41,261 nucleotides of DNA, taken from Brachybacterium halotolerans (GTDB lineage: Bacteria; Actinomycetota; Actinomycetes; Actinomycetales; Dermabacteraceae). Made by a program: the position numbers and the translations under genes. The stretch covers positions 1 through 41,261 of the forward strand of contig NZ_JAEDAJ010000017.1 in NCBI RefSeq assembly GCF_016623465.1, read 5' to 3'. The notes under the pieces were generated by a model. That model worked only from the letters and a program-made list of their open reading frames with translations. It was not told where the DNA came from and made no database searches. This document shows, one piece after another, positions 26,641 to 36,208 of the stretch; position 1 is the first letter of the stretch; the number at the start of each line of letters is the position of its first letter.

Positions 26641-28092
26641 TCAGGCGTCGGTCCCGGCCACCCTCTCGCGCTTGCGGTCGACGACGCTGACGCCGAGCGC
26701 CGCCATCGCCATCAGCATGATCACCGTGAGGGTGATGATGAAGGCCTCCACCCAGGGCGTGCCGTTCTCCGTGAGGGAGAACAGGATTCCGGGGATGAGG
26801 GCCGTGCCGACGGCCGCGCCGATCCTCTGGCCCAGCGACAGGATGCCTCCGGCGACGCCGCCGTAGCGCGGGTCCACCGCGTTCAGGGTGAGCGTCTGGT
26901 TCGGGGAGATCGTCATGCCCTGGCTGATGCCCACCAGCGTGAGCGGCACGGCCAGCGTCCAGAACGGCAGCACGCCGCTCTCCACGACCCCGGCCATGAC
27001 CGCGACCAGGGCGAGGCCGACGAGGACGACGACGAAGCCCGCGATCACGAGGCGCCTGCCCAGGCGCAGCACGTAGCGCCCGCCCAGTTGCGAGGAGATC
27101 ATCGCCGCGACCGAGGACGGCAGGCCGATGATGGAGGCCTCGAAGGGCGTGCGGTCCAGGTGCATCTGCAGGAACAGCGGCAGCACGATCCAGATGCTCG
27201 TGGAGCCCAGGAAGTAGACGGTGACGATGATGATGCCGTTGCGGAAGGGCGGGCTGCGGAAGATGTCGGGGTCGACCATCGGCGGGCGTCCACCGCGGCG
27301 GTAGCGGTTCTCCCAGGTCACCCAGCCGAAGATGAGCAGCAGGCCCAGCGGCAGCAGCAGCCACACGAGCGCGGAGACCGAGCGCTCGAGGAACGGCAGC
27401 ATGATCATGAGGATCGCGAGAGCGAGCAGGATGGTGCCGACGGGATCCAGGTCGGGCTTGGATTCCTTGGTGCGCAGCTTGTCGTTGGGGATCCACAGCA
27501 GCCCGAGCACGATCGCGAGGATGCCGATCGGGACGTTGGAGAAGAAGATCCAGCGCCAGCCCATGTCCTCGCCGAGGACCTGGATGAGCAGGCCTCCGAT
27601 GACGGGGCCGATGGCGGTCGCGACGGCGACGGTGGTGCCGAACATCGCGAACGCCTTCGCGCGGGCCTGGCCGCGGAAGTTCATCTGGATCAGCCCGATG
27701 GACTGCGGGTTCAGCAGTCCCGAGCCGAGGCCCTGGAGGATCCGCGAGAGGTTCAGGACGCCCACGTTGGGCGAGAGCCCGGCCATCAGCGAGCCCAGGG
27801 TGAACAGGCCGACGCCGAGCAGCAGGATGCGGCGCCTGCCGGTCGCATCGCCCACGCGCCCGGCGGGGACGAGCAGCACGGCGAAGGCGAGGGCGTACCC
27901 GGAGAGCACCCACTGCAGGCCCTCGGAGTCGGCCTTCAGGGAGTGGCCGATGGGCGTGAGCGCGACGTTGATGACCGAGACCGCGACCAGCGCCATGAAC
28001 AGGGGAAGCAGGAGCACGAACAGCACCCGGCGGGGATGCGCGGGCGCCTGGGCGGTCGAGGCGGGACGGGTGCTGGGGTCGGGAGCGCTCAC
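26641..28092 (-). CDS. MFS drug exporter, DHA2 (14-TM) type
   Basis: This 483-aa protein is a major facilitator superfamily proton antiporter. Motif A is seen as GRVGDATGRRR, motif C as GPVIGGLLIQ, and WVLSGYALAFAVLLVPAG and GWRWIFFSNVPIG are typical of the EmrB/QacA-like DHA2 group. The C-terminus ends shortly after the last TM in a basic stretch. The start is taken as GTG at 28092: TATCCT lies 7 nt before it, which suggests a leaderless mRNA, and the upstream extension to 28158 overlaps the divergent promoter. It is divergent from the MauE-thioredoxin gene with about 100 bp between. The substrate is unknown. Confidence 0.92.
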   Translation of the reverse strand: MSAPDPSTRPASTAQAPAHPRRVLFVLLLPLFMALVAVSVINVALTPIGHSLKADSEGLQWVLSGYALAFAVLLVPAGRVGDATGRRRILLLGVGLFTLGSLMAGLSPNVGVLNLSRILQGLGSGLLNPQSIGLIQMNFRGQARAKAFAMFGTTVAVATAIGPVIGGLLIQVLGEDMGWRWIFFSNVPIGILAIVLGLLWIPNDKLRTKESKPDLDPVGTILLALAILMIMLPFLERSVSALVWLLLPLGLLLIFGWVTWENRYRRGGRPPMVDPDIFRSPPFRNGIIIVTVYFLGSTSIWIVLPLFLQMHLDRTPFEASIIGLPSSVAAMISSQLGGRYVLRLGRRLVIAGFVVVLVGLALVAVMAGVVESGVLPFWTLAVPLTLVGISQGMTISPNQTLTLNAVDPRYGGVAGGILSLGQRIGAAVGTALIPGILFSLTENGTPWVEAFIITLTVIMLMAMAALGVSVVDRKRERVAGTDA

Positions 28093-28099
28093 CCGATCA

Positions 28100-28105
28100 A
28101 GGATA
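28100..28105 (-). promoter_or_regulatory. -10 box of the leaderless MFS gene
   Basis: TATCCT on the - strand ends 7 nt before the GTG at 28092. It fits TAnnnT and the missing Shine-Dalgarno sequence supports a leaderless transcript. It shares a short intergenic region with the divergent TACCCT box at 28182. Confidence 0.5.
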
Positions 28106-28181
28106 CGGACGGTGTCCAGGGTCGGGACGGCGCACGCACTCTCTCGTGTGCGGGGCATCTCGCGGACAGCAGCGGCTCGAG

Positions 28182-28187
28182 TACCCT
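28182..28187 (+). promoter_or_regulatory. -10 box of the leaderless MauE-thioredoxin gene
   Basis: TACCCT ends 6 nt before the GTG at 28194. As with its divergent neighbour, no Shine-Dalgarno sequence is present and transcription probably begins at the start codon. Confidence 0.5.
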
Positions 28188-28193
28188 GGTCCG

Positions 28194-29276
28194 GTGCCGA
28201 TCCTGCTGCTCACCGCCCAGCTGCTGGTCAGTCTGACGCTGCTGATCAGCGGTGCCGCGAAGCTCGGTGACAGGCGCGGGACACGGGACGCGATGGTGTC
28301 CCTGCGCCTCCCTCTGCCCCGTGCCCATGCCACCGCGGCGCTGCTGCTGCCCGGTGCGGAGATCGTGCTCGCGCTCGGGATCTGGCTGCCCGTTCCTCTC
28401 GTGCCCCTCGCATTCTCCGTGCTCATCGTCGTGCTGCTCGTCCTCTACTGGGCGATCATCGCCCGGGCCCTCGGATTCGAGGAGGCCGTGTCCTGCTCAT
28501 GCTTCGGGACCCTGGGCTCCCCGACGCTCTCCCGGACCACCCTCGTGCGCAACACGCTGCTGCTTGCGCTGGGGGCTCTCTCGGTGATCGGCACCGCCCG
28601 CTCTCTCCCCGCGCACGCGATCATGGGCGCACCAGGAGCCCTCGGGCAGCTCGTCCTCGCGGTGCTCCTCACGGGGCTCCTCGCCCTGCTCACCCTCGGG
28701 GGCACCTCGCGCAGGAGCGAGACCGGACAGGGCGCGGCCGTCGTCGGCGATCGCCCCTCCGCGCACGAGCCGTCGGACGCTGCGGACCCGCGAGCGGCCT
28801 CTGCGGACGATGCGGATCTCGACTACGAGCGCACGCCGACGCCGTTCGGCATGCTGCAGAGGAGTGGCGAGGAGCCCGTCTCCCTCGCGGCACTGACCGC
28901 CGAGCGCGCGGCGCTGCTGATCTGGGTGCGTCCCGGCTGCGGTCCGTGCGAAAGGGTGTTGAACGCGATCGGGGCCTGGCGCGCGGCACTCGAGGAGACC
29001 GTGAGCGTGCACACGCTCGTCCGTGCGGATCCGGCGGGCCTCGCCCCGTCCGTGCGTGAGCGCGCCGGCGACAGCCTGGCGAGGGACATCGAGGGCAACC
29101 TCGCGGTCTCGCTCCGGGCGACCTCCTCCCCTGCCGCCGTCCTGCTGGGGGCCGACGGACTGCTGGCAGGCGGTCCCGTCGCCGGCGCGGAAGGCGTGAC
29201 TGCGTTCGTCGAGGAGATCATCGAGCAGATCGGGCAGGCGCGGGACCGAGGGGAGCTCATCTCGCCGTCGGCCTGA
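28194..29276 (+). CDS. MauE/DoxX-like membrane protein fused to a thioredoxin-like domain
   Basis: This 360-aa protein joins two modules. Residues 1-170 hold about five TM helices with the MauE pattern: ISGAAKLGDRRGTRDAM near the start and a CSCFG motif (C101, C103) after the third helix. After a polar linker (about 171-225) comes a thioredoxin-like domain with IWVRPGCGPC, the C249-x-x-C252 redox pair. MauE proteins help form disulfides, as first known in methylamine dehydrogenase maturation. Here the fusion suggests that the membrane half passes electrons to or from the attached thioredoxin, with the side of the membrane not settled. The GTG start at 28194 is preferred over the longer frame from 28146 because of the promoter spacing. 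Confidence 0.85.
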   Translation: MPILLLTAQLLVSLTLLISGAAKLGDRRGTRDAMVSLRLPLPRAHATAALLLPGAEIVLALGIWLPVPLVPLAFSVLIVVLLVLYWAIIARALGFEEAVSCSCFGTLGSPTLSRTTLVRNTLLLALGALSVIGTARSLPAHAIMGAPGALGQLVLAVLLTGLLALLTLGGTSRRSETGQGAAVVGDRPSAHEPSDAADPRAASADDADLDYERTPTPFGMLQRSGEEPVSLAALTAERAALLIWVRPGCGPCERVLNAIGAWRAALEETVSVHTLVRADPAGLAPSVRERAGDSLARDIEGNLAVSLRATSSPAAVLLGADGLLAGGPVAGAEGVTAFVEEIIEQIGQARDRGELISPSA

Positions 29277-29309
29277 CCCCGGCGGATGCCGGATCCGGAA
29301 GCGGAGCGA

Positions 29310-30506
29310 TCAGGGAACGCACGCTTGCACGATGCAGCCGGAGCCTCGCACGCTGACGTCCCCCTCGGACGCGGGGATGAAGACAGCCTGCCCCGAGCGC
29401 ACCGCGATGCTGCTGGTAGCCGACTCGAGGAGAAGATCCCCTTCGAGGCCGAGCACGATCCTCGGACCATTGCCCAGCATCGGCCGGGCCCCCCAGTGCG
29501 TCGCCTCGTCAAGAGCGGTGAAGGAGACTTCGAAATCATCGACCGGGGCGTAGTACGACTCGGTGATCTCGTTGCGTCGCTCAGGCGCTATCCGGACCGG
29601 CGGTGCAGCGACCACGCTCACGCACTGCAGCAGCTCGTCGACATCCACGCGCTTCTCGGTCAGGCCGGCGCGGAGCACATTGTCACTCGCTGCAGTGACT
29701 TCGATCCCGAACCCGCTGAGGTACGCATGGAGCGTACCCGTGGGGATGAAGAGAGCCTCGCCCGGCTGCAGTGACACAGGGTTGAGCAGGAGTGCAGCGA
29801 CCACGCCCGCATCGCCCGGATGGTGCTCCGCCAGCTCGACGACGATGCGATCGATGCGGGGCGACGGGGATGCACCGCGTCGCTCACGATCACGGCAAGC
29901 ATCGACGACCTGCTGCACGAGGGGTGGTCCGGGGCGGAGCGAAGGCGAGAGGAGTGCGCGCAGCGCCGCATGCATGCCGCGCGCATCGGGGTTCTCCAGC
30001 AGGAGCCGATGCAGACGATCCGAGAGATCCGTGCCCAGGCCCTCGAGGATCTCGGTGGCTCGGCGAGGTGCCCGGAATCCGCACAGCGCCGTGAACGGCT
30101 CCAGTGCGACGAGGAGCTCCGGTTTGTGCTTCGGGTCCCGATAGCTGCGCCGAGAAGACTCCAAGGGCAGTCCTGCGGCGTTCTCCGCGGCGAAGGACTC
30201 CTCAGCACGGTCCTGATCCGGATGCACCTGCAGTGAGAGTGGCCGCTCAGGCGCGATCGCCTTGAGGAGGAACGGGAGCTCACCACCGAAGCTGCGAGCG
30301 ACACCGCCTCCGAGCTGCATCGGCGGATCGGAAGCCACGAGATCCATCAATGTCTGGCCATCGTCGAGGAGGGAAGGCGCCAGCGGATGACTTCCGAACC
30401 ACGCCTCGGCCCACGGCCTGCCGTCCGACGGCTGATCGAGGAAACGAGGCAGCCGTGTGTACGACCCCCACGCATAATGCTGGATCCGGCCGGCGATCGC
30501 GCGCAT
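29310..30506 (-). CDS. manA: mannose-6-phosphate isomerase, class I
   Basis: This 398-aa zinc enzyme interconverts fructose-6-phosphate and mannose-6-phosphate, opening the path to GDP-mannose. The metal ligands can be read as Q93 and H95 (LSLQVHPDQD), E130 (DPKHKPELL) and H260 (IPTGTLHAYLSG); the N-terminal IQHYAWGS is also diagnostic. Two adjacent ATG codons (30509 and 30506) could start it; ACGGAG lies about 11 nt upstream. Its base composition is lower in G+C than the neighbours (34 of 60 bases at 29521-29580, counted by hand), which may reflect transfer or a different evolutionary history. It may feed sugar nucleotides to the polysaccharide operon, but it is not linked to it. Confidence 0.95.
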   Translation of the reverse strand: MRAIAGRIQHYAWGSYTRLPRFLDQPSDGRPWAEAWFGSHPLAPSLLDDGQTLMDLVASDPPMQLGGGVARSFGGELPFLLKAIAPERPLSLQVHPDQDRAEESFAAENAAGLPLESSRRSYRDPKHKPELLVALEPFTALCGFRAPRRATEILEGLGTDLSDRLHRLLLENPDARGMHAALRALLSPSLRPGPPLVQQVVDACRDRERRGASPSPRIDRIVVELAEHHPGDAGVVAALLLNPVSLQPGEALFIPTGTLHAYLSGFGIEVTAASDNVLRAGLTEKRVDVDELLQCVSVVAAPPVRIAPERRNEITESYYAPVDDFEVSFTALDEATHWGARPMLGNGPRIVLGLEGDLLLESATSSIAVRSGQAVFIPASEGDVSVRGSGCIVQACVP

Positions 30507-30546
30507 CATGCGGAGACGCGCTCCGTGACGCATCGCCCGATGGTCG

Positions 30547-31773
30547 TCATGCGACACCCTCGACCCGGTTCTCGACCTCCCGGGCGATGCGCGCGGCGGG
30601 CTCCTCCTCGGGCATCGCGGGCGCCGGGGTGGGCGTGCCGTGGCGGCGCATCCCGTAGCGGTGCCAGAACTCGTGCACCCAGCCGGGCGCGCCCGGCGCG
30701 TGCACCCACGCCTCTCCCCCACGGGCGGCGACCTCGAGGACCTCCGCCGCGAGGATCGAGACCACCGGCGCGCGCAGGGTCAGCGGGTCCGTGCCCGCGG
30801 GCAGCACCTCGATGCCCCGCCGCTCCCAGAGACGGTGCTGGGTGCGCGCGAGCCGCCCGGTCTCCTCCGCCTCGGGCAGATAGCGGGCGGCGCCGTCGCG
30901 GCAGAACGAGGAGGCCGCACGGGCGGCGAGTCGGCTCGGCAGCTCGATGCGCGAGAGCTGCCCCAGCACGACGGGCGAGGGCACGGACGTCGGGTCGGCG
31001 CGGTCCTCGGTCACGTCGGCCGACGGGTCGGTGGGCGCGTCGGTCGACGGGTCGGCGCCTTCGCCGGCCCTCGAGGCGGGATCCGCACTGGCCCTCGAGG
31101 CGGTATCCGCACTGCCCGGCGCCCCGTCCGCGGCGGGATCGTCCTCGCCACTGTGGTGCCCGAGCTGCCAGAGACGCTGGGAGCCGACCGCCAGCAGGGT
31201 GAGGTCCTCGCGCCCGGAGCGCCAGAAGTCGGCGTCGTCGGCGGACCAGGAGAGGACGGTCGCCTCCGTCGGCAGCGGCGCGGCGTACGGGGTGAGCACA
31301 TCGGTCTGGACCACGAAGGACTGCAGGCCGCGGCGCTCGGCGACCGAGTGCAGGGCTGCGCCCGTCGGCCCGCCCTGACCGGCGGTGACGACCGCGGCGG
31401 CGTCGGAGGGGACGGCGTCGCGCGCGGACTCGAAGGCGCGGCGGCGCCAGGCGGGCCCGTCGAGCTCGGGGGCGATCAGGCCGCGCGGGGCGATCACGTC
31501 GACCCCCACGCGCAGATACGGGAGGAAGGCGAGCAGGGCGGCGCGGCTGCGCGGAGAGGCGTCCTCAAGGCCGATGACCACGCGCGCCGAGGTCTCGCCG
31601 TCACGCGAGTGGAGCACCCACCGGGGCTCCTCCCAGTGCTCGTCGCGACTGCGCGTGCCGCGCAGTGTGCGGACCGCGTCCGCGACCGAGCCGCGGTGCC
31701 GAGCGAGACCCCCGCGGGAGCGAGCCCAGTCCCGCCACAGGTCGATGCTCTCGGGGTGGACGAGACCGGCCAT
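30547..31773 (-). CDS. protein of unknown function
   Basis: I do not recognise this 408-aa protein. It has no signal peptide or TM helix. Visible segments include SARVVIGLEDASPRSRAALLAFLPYLRVGVDVIAPRG, TVLSWSADDADFWRSG and, near the end, APVVSILAAEVLEVAARGGEAWVHAPGAPGWVHEFWHRYG. Alternating hydrophobic strands and helices could suit a two-domain GT-B-like fold, but no catalytic motif supports that. A charged Ala/Ser/Asp/Thr-rich linker at about 220-275 contains an 8-residue duplication (SADPASRA and SADTASRA) from a 24-bp tandem repeat. I start at 31773, where GGAGG lies 4 nt upstream; GTG at 31791 is the longer choice. It ends 41 nt before manA on the same strand and may be co-transcribed with it. 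Confidence 0.75.
   Translation of the reverse strand: MAGLVHPESIDLWRDWARSRGGLARHRGSVADAVRTLRGTRSRDEHWEEPRWVLHSRDGETSARVVIGLEDASPRSRAALLAFLPYLRVGVDVIAPRGLIAPELDGPAWRRRAFESARDAVPSDAAAVVTAGQGGPTGAALHSVAERRGLQSFVVQTDVLTPYAAPLPTEATVLSWSADDADFWRSGREDLTLLAVGSQRLWQLGHHSGEDDPAADGAPGSADTASRASADPASRAGEGADPSTDAPTDPSADVTEDRADPTSVPSPVVLGQLSRIELPSRLAARAASSFCRDGAARYLPEAEETGRLARTQHRLWERRGIEVLPAGTDPLTLRAPVVSILAAEVLEVAARGGEAWVHAPGAPGWVHEFWHRYGMRRHGTPTPAPAMPEEEPAARIAREVENRVEGVA
31066..31113. repeat. 24-bp tandem duplication inside the unknown gene
   Basis: Two adjacent 24-bp units beginning GGCCCTCGAGGCGG (31066-31089 and 31090-31113) differ at one base. They encode a duplicated octapeptide in the acidic linker of the 408-aa protein and keep the frame. 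Confidence 0.85.
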
Positions 31774-31849
31774 CATTCCTCCGCGGCGCACGTAGTTCGA
31801 CAGACCGGCGGCTCCCCGGCCTGGTGCTCACACTGTCGCACACGCACCA

Positions 31850-31882
31850 CCGCCCGGTCGTCGCGACGCGACGACCGGGCGG
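31850..31882 (-). terminator. strong hairpin terminator after the Rpf-like gene
   Basis: Fifteen base pairs (CCGCCCGGTCGTCGC with its exact complement) close a GAC loop. The hairpin begins 56 nt past the stop of the Rpf-like gene and lies before the next gene on the same strand. It has no T-tract, as is common in high-G+C actinobacteria. Confidence 0.75.
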
Positions 31883-31938
31883 CAGGCATCTGGCCGGCGG
31901 GATCGGGCGAGGCTGCGGAGCGCCCCGCCCGGGAGGGG

Positions 31939-33236
<1,298 letters not shown>

Positions 33237-34973
33237 TCAGCGCGGGATGTTGCGCACGTTCGTGGCGGCCATGTCGAGCATCTTGCCGACGCCGCCGCCG
33301 AGCACGACCTTCGTGGAGGCCATGGCGAAGCCGCGGATCTGCTGCGAGGTGACCTTGGGCGGCATCGAGAGCGCCGCGGGGTCGGTGACCACGTCGATGA
33401 GCACGGGACCCTTGTGCTTGAGGGCCGCCCCCAGCTCCTTCTTGAGCTTCTTGGGGTCGGTGATCTTCACCGAGTGGATGCCGGCGCCGGCGGCGATCGC
33501 CGCGAAGTCGACGTGCTCGTGGTCCGTCTCGTAGTCGGGCAGGCCCTCGACGAGCATCTCGAGCTTGACCATGCCCAGGCTCGAGTTGTTGAAGACGACG
33601 ATCTTCGTGTCGAGCTGGTGGAGCTTCACGGTGAGCAGCTCGCCCATGAGCATCCCCAGCCCGCCGTCGCCGGACATCGAGATGACCTGGCGGCCGGGAT
33701 TCCCGGCGGAGGCGCCGATGGCCTGCGGGAGCGCGTTGGCCATCGTGCCGTGGTGCCACGAGCCGAACACGCGGCGCTTGCCGTTGGGCGTGATGTAGCG
33801 GGCGCCCCACACGTTGCACATGCCGGTGTCGACGGTGAAGATCGCGTCGTCGTCGGCGAGCTCGTCGAGGGTCGCCGCGACGAACTCGGGGTGGATCGGC
33901 TTCATCTTCTCGACGTTGCGGGTGTACGCCGAGACGACGCCCTTGAGCGCCTTCTCGTGCTTGCGCAGCAGCGCGTCGAGGAACTTCCGCGAGCGCTTGG
34001 GCTGGACCAGCGGCAGCAGCGCGTCGATGGTCAGGGCGACGTCGCCGTTCACGGCGAGGTCCAGCGGGATGCGTCGGCCCAGGCGGGACCCGTCGGCATC
34101 GACCTGGACGACGGTCACGTCCTTCTGCGGGAGGAACTCGCTGTAGGGGAAGTCCGTGCCCAGCAGGATCACGAGGTCCGCCTCGTGCATCGCCTCGTAG
34201 CAGGCGCCGTAGCCGAGCAGGCCGCTCATGCCGACGTCGTAGGGGTTGTCGTACTGGATCCACTCCTTGCCGCCGAAGGCGTGGCCGACGGGGGCCTTCA
34301 CGGCCTCGGCGAGCGCGAGCACCTGCTCGCGGGCGCCCCGCACGCCGGCCCCGGCGAACAGGGTCACGGAGTTCGCGCGGTTCACGAGGGAGGCGAGCTC
34401 CTCGACCGTCTGCGGATCGGGCTGGACGCGGCCGAAGCGGGTGGCGAGGTCCTTGGTGGCACCGGACTCGACCTCCTCGTCGGCGACGTCGCCGGGGATC
34501 ACGAGCACGGAGACGCCCTGCTTGGCGAGCGCCGTCTGCGCGGCGATGTGCAGCATGTCCGCGCCGTGCTGGCCGGAGTTCACCATCTCGCAGAAGTGCG
34601 AGCACTCCTGGAAGAGGCGCTCGGGGTGGGTCTCCTGGAAGAAGCCCGTGCCGATCTTGCCGCTGGGGATGTGCGAGGCGATCGCGAGCACCGGGGCGCC
34701 GTCGCGGTGGGCGTCGTAGAGGCCCTGGATGAGGTGGGTGTTGCCCGGGCCGCAGGATCCGGCGCACACGGCGAGCTTCCCGCTCACGCGGGCCTCGGCG
34801 CCGGCGGCGAAGGCGGCCGCCTCCTCGTTGCGCACGTGCACCCAGTCGATGCCCTTGGTGGTGCGGACGGCGTCGACGATCGGGTTCAGGGAGTCCCCGA
34901 CGACCCCGTAGATGCGCTCGACACCGAAGTCCCGCAGCTGGGTGACGAGGTGCTGGGCGAGGGTGACTGCCAT
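33237..34973 (-). CDS. poxB: pyruvate:quinone oxidoreductase (pyruvate dehydrogenase, PoxB type)
   Basis: This 578-aa thiamine diphosphate and FAD enzyme is expected to turn pyruvate into acetate and CO2 and pass electrons to the quinone pool at the membrane. E50 in VHVRNEEAAAFAAGAEA activates the cofactor; the ThDP motif is GDGG (G435-G438) with the closing NN at 462-463; GSCGPGNTHLIQGLYDA and the middle FAD-domain segment LFAGAGVRGAREQ match PoxB. The start at 34973 has AGGAG 7 nt upstream. Pyruvate oxidase (peroxide-forming) is the main alternative within the family, but the sequence is closer in style to PoxB. No partner genes are adjacent. Confidence 0.93.
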   Translation of the reverse strand: MAVTLAQHLVTQLRDFGVERIYGVVGDSLNPIVDAVRTTKGIDWVHVRNEEAAAFAAGAEARVSGKLAVCAGSCGPGNTHLIQGLYDAHRDGAPVLAIASHIPSGKIGTGFFQETHPERLFQECSHFCEMVNSGQHGADMLHIAAQTALAKQGVSVLVIPGDVADEEVESGATKDLATRFGRVQPDPQTVEELASLVNRANSVTLFAGAGVRGAREQVLALAEAVKAPVGHAFGGKEWIQYDNPYDVGMSGLLGYGACYEAMHEADLVILLGTDFPYSEFLPQKDVTVVQVDADGSRLGRRIPLDLAVNGDVALTIDALLPLVQPKRSRKFLDALLRKHEKALKGVVSAYTRNVEKMKPIHPEFVAATLDELADDDAIFTVDTGMCNVWGARYITPNGKRRVFGSWHHGTMANALPQAIGASAGNPGRQVISMSGDGGLGMLMGELLTVKLHQLDTKIVVFNNSSLGMVKLEMLVEGLPDYETDHEHVDFAAIAAGAGIHSVKITDPKKLKKELGAALKHKGPVLIDVVTDPAALSMPPKVTSQQIRGFAMASTKVVLGGGVGKMLDMAATNVRNIPR

Positions 34974-35105
34974 GGCGTGCTCCTGACGACTCGGCGGATC
35001 CGCGACCCGTCCTGCGGGTCGCATGACGTGATCCAGCCTAGTGAACGGCCGTTGCGCCCACCGCCCGGACGTGGGCGAGAAGACAGGTCGGACGTCGGAT
35101 CCGGG

Positions 35106-35130
35106 GCTCTGAACAGCGGCAGCTCAGAGC
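35106..35130 (-). terminator. hairpin after the serine hydrolase gene
   Basis: GCTCTGA and TCAGAGC form a 7-bp stem with an 11-nt loop, 23 nt past the stop codon at 35154. The same stretch also copies, with two changes in 18 bases, the sequence at the gene end (35105-35122 against 35151-35168), so part of the stem may come from a local duplication. Confidence 0.5.
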
Positions 35131-35153
35131 ATCGCCGGATCCGATTCGCCGGC

Positions 35154-36104
35154 TCAGAGCAGCGGCAGCAGCTCCTGCCAGACCGCGCGCAGGATCTCCT
35201 GCGTCGGCCCGCCCTCGTGATGGGAGGTGAGGGTGACGACGGCGCGCTGGTCCGGCAGCACGATCGAGAACTGGCCGTAGGCGCCGTCGGCCCGCCAGGC
35301 CCCGGGCACCGAGCACTTCCAGACGCCGTAGCCGTAGCGGGTGTTCTCCGGCTCGAGCTCACCGGTGGGCACCCAGGACGACTCGGCGTGCATCGCGTCG
35401 ATCCAGTCCGCGGGCACGAGCTGCTCGCCCTCCCAGGCGCCGCGCTCCAGCAGGACTCGGCCGATACGGGCCACCTCGCGCGTGCGCAGGTGGAGGCCGG
35501 TCGCGCCCCAGGTGCGGCCCTCGCGGTCGGAGTGCCACTGGGGGTTCACGATCCCCAGCGGCTCGAACAGCCGGGGCATCAGGTAGTCGCGCAGGCTCAC
35601 GCGGGAGCGCTCGGCGATGGTGCGCCCGAGCAGGAAGATCGACCCGTTGGAGTACTCGAACCTCTCCCCCGGCTCGCGCACCAGCGGCGTGCGCAGCAGC
35701 AGGTCGGTGAGGTGCGGGTCCTCGCGCTCGGAGTCCAGGAACACGGTGACAGGGTTGCCGGAGGTCATCGTGATCAGGTGGCGCAGGCGCACCAGCTCCA
35801 TGCCGCGCCCGTACCCGCCGGCGGGCGCGGGCAGGTGGTCGATGAGACGGTCCTCGAGGTCGAGCAGACCCTCCTTCTGCGCGATGCCGACGGCCAGCGC
35901 CGTCACCGTCTTGGACACCGACCAGACGTTCTCCGAGGTGTCCTCGACGAAGCGCACCTCGAGGTCCTCGCGCCCCTCGCGGTGCAGGTGGACCGCGCGG
36001 ACCCCGAGCCGCTTCTCGAGGATGCGCTGGCGCAGGGGCAGCAGGATCAGCGGATCGGGCACGGGGGCCGACGGCGAGGCGGACGGGACGGGCGCAGGGG
36101 TCAT
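35154..36104 (-). CDS. serine hydrolase of the beta-lactamase class C/PBP family
   Basis: This 316-aa protein has the S-x-x-K motif of the family in WSVSKT (S62, K65) and the Y-x-N motif in EYSNGS (Y151, N153); the third motif may be in DGAYGQF. Typical neighbouring segments are LRHLITMTSGN, YLMPRLFEPLGI and YGYGVW. Such enzymes act as esterases, peptidases or beta-lactamases. No signal peptide is evident, so it is probably cytoplasmic, which argues against a secreted beta-lactamase. ATG at 36104 lacks a Shine-Dalgarno sequence but has TAGGGT 6 nt upstream. It is divergent from the FAD oxidoreductase. Confidence 0.9.
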   Translation of the reverse strand: MTPAPVPSASPSAPVPDPLILLPLRQRILEKRLGVRAVHLHREGREDLEVRFVEDTSENVWSVSKTVTALAVGIAQKEGLLDLEDRLIDHLPAPAGGYGRGMELVRLRHLITMTSGNPVTVFLDSEREDPHLTDLLLRTPLVREPGERFEYSNGSIFLLGRTIAERSRVSLRDYLMPRLFEPLGIVNPQWHSDREGRTWGATGLHLRTREVARIGRVLLERGAWEGEQLVPADWIDAMHAESSWVPTGELEPENTRYGYGVWKCSVPGAWRADGAYGQFSIVLPDQRAVVTLTSHHEGGPTQEILRAVWQELLPLL

Positions 36105-36110
36105 GCCCCG

Positions 36111-36116
36111 ACCCTA
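36111..36116 (-). promoter_or_regulatory. -10 box of the leaderless serine hydrolase gene
   Basis: TAGGGT on the - strand ends 6 nt before the ATG at 36104. The spacing and the absence of a Shine-Dalgarno sequence point to a leaderless mRNA. Confidence 0.5.
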
Positions 36117-36162
36117 GACGCGCGGCGCCGCGCGGGGGTGCTCCGCGCGCACGAGATTCCCG

Positions 36163-36208
36163 TCGCCCGATCTGGGCGATTTGCCCGTACTGGAGGGTAG
36201 GATCGCCC
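36163..36208. promoter_or_regulatory. possible operator with three TCGCCC half-sites
   Basis: TCGCCC and GGGCGA (36163-36168 and 36174-36179) form a palindrome with a 5-nt centre, and a third half-site TCGCCC lies at 36203-36208, just after a -10-like TAGGAT at 36198-36203. The cluster is in the divergent region between the serine hydrolase and the FAD oxidoreductase and could be a regulator site for either. The regulator is unknown. Confidence 0.35.

Noticed and set aside
30506..30550. A 14-codon ORF overlapping both the end of the 408-aa gene and the manA start
   Set aside because: The ATGA overlaps look like coupling, but a peptide this short with no ribosome site of its own could arise by chance. 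Kept only as a note.
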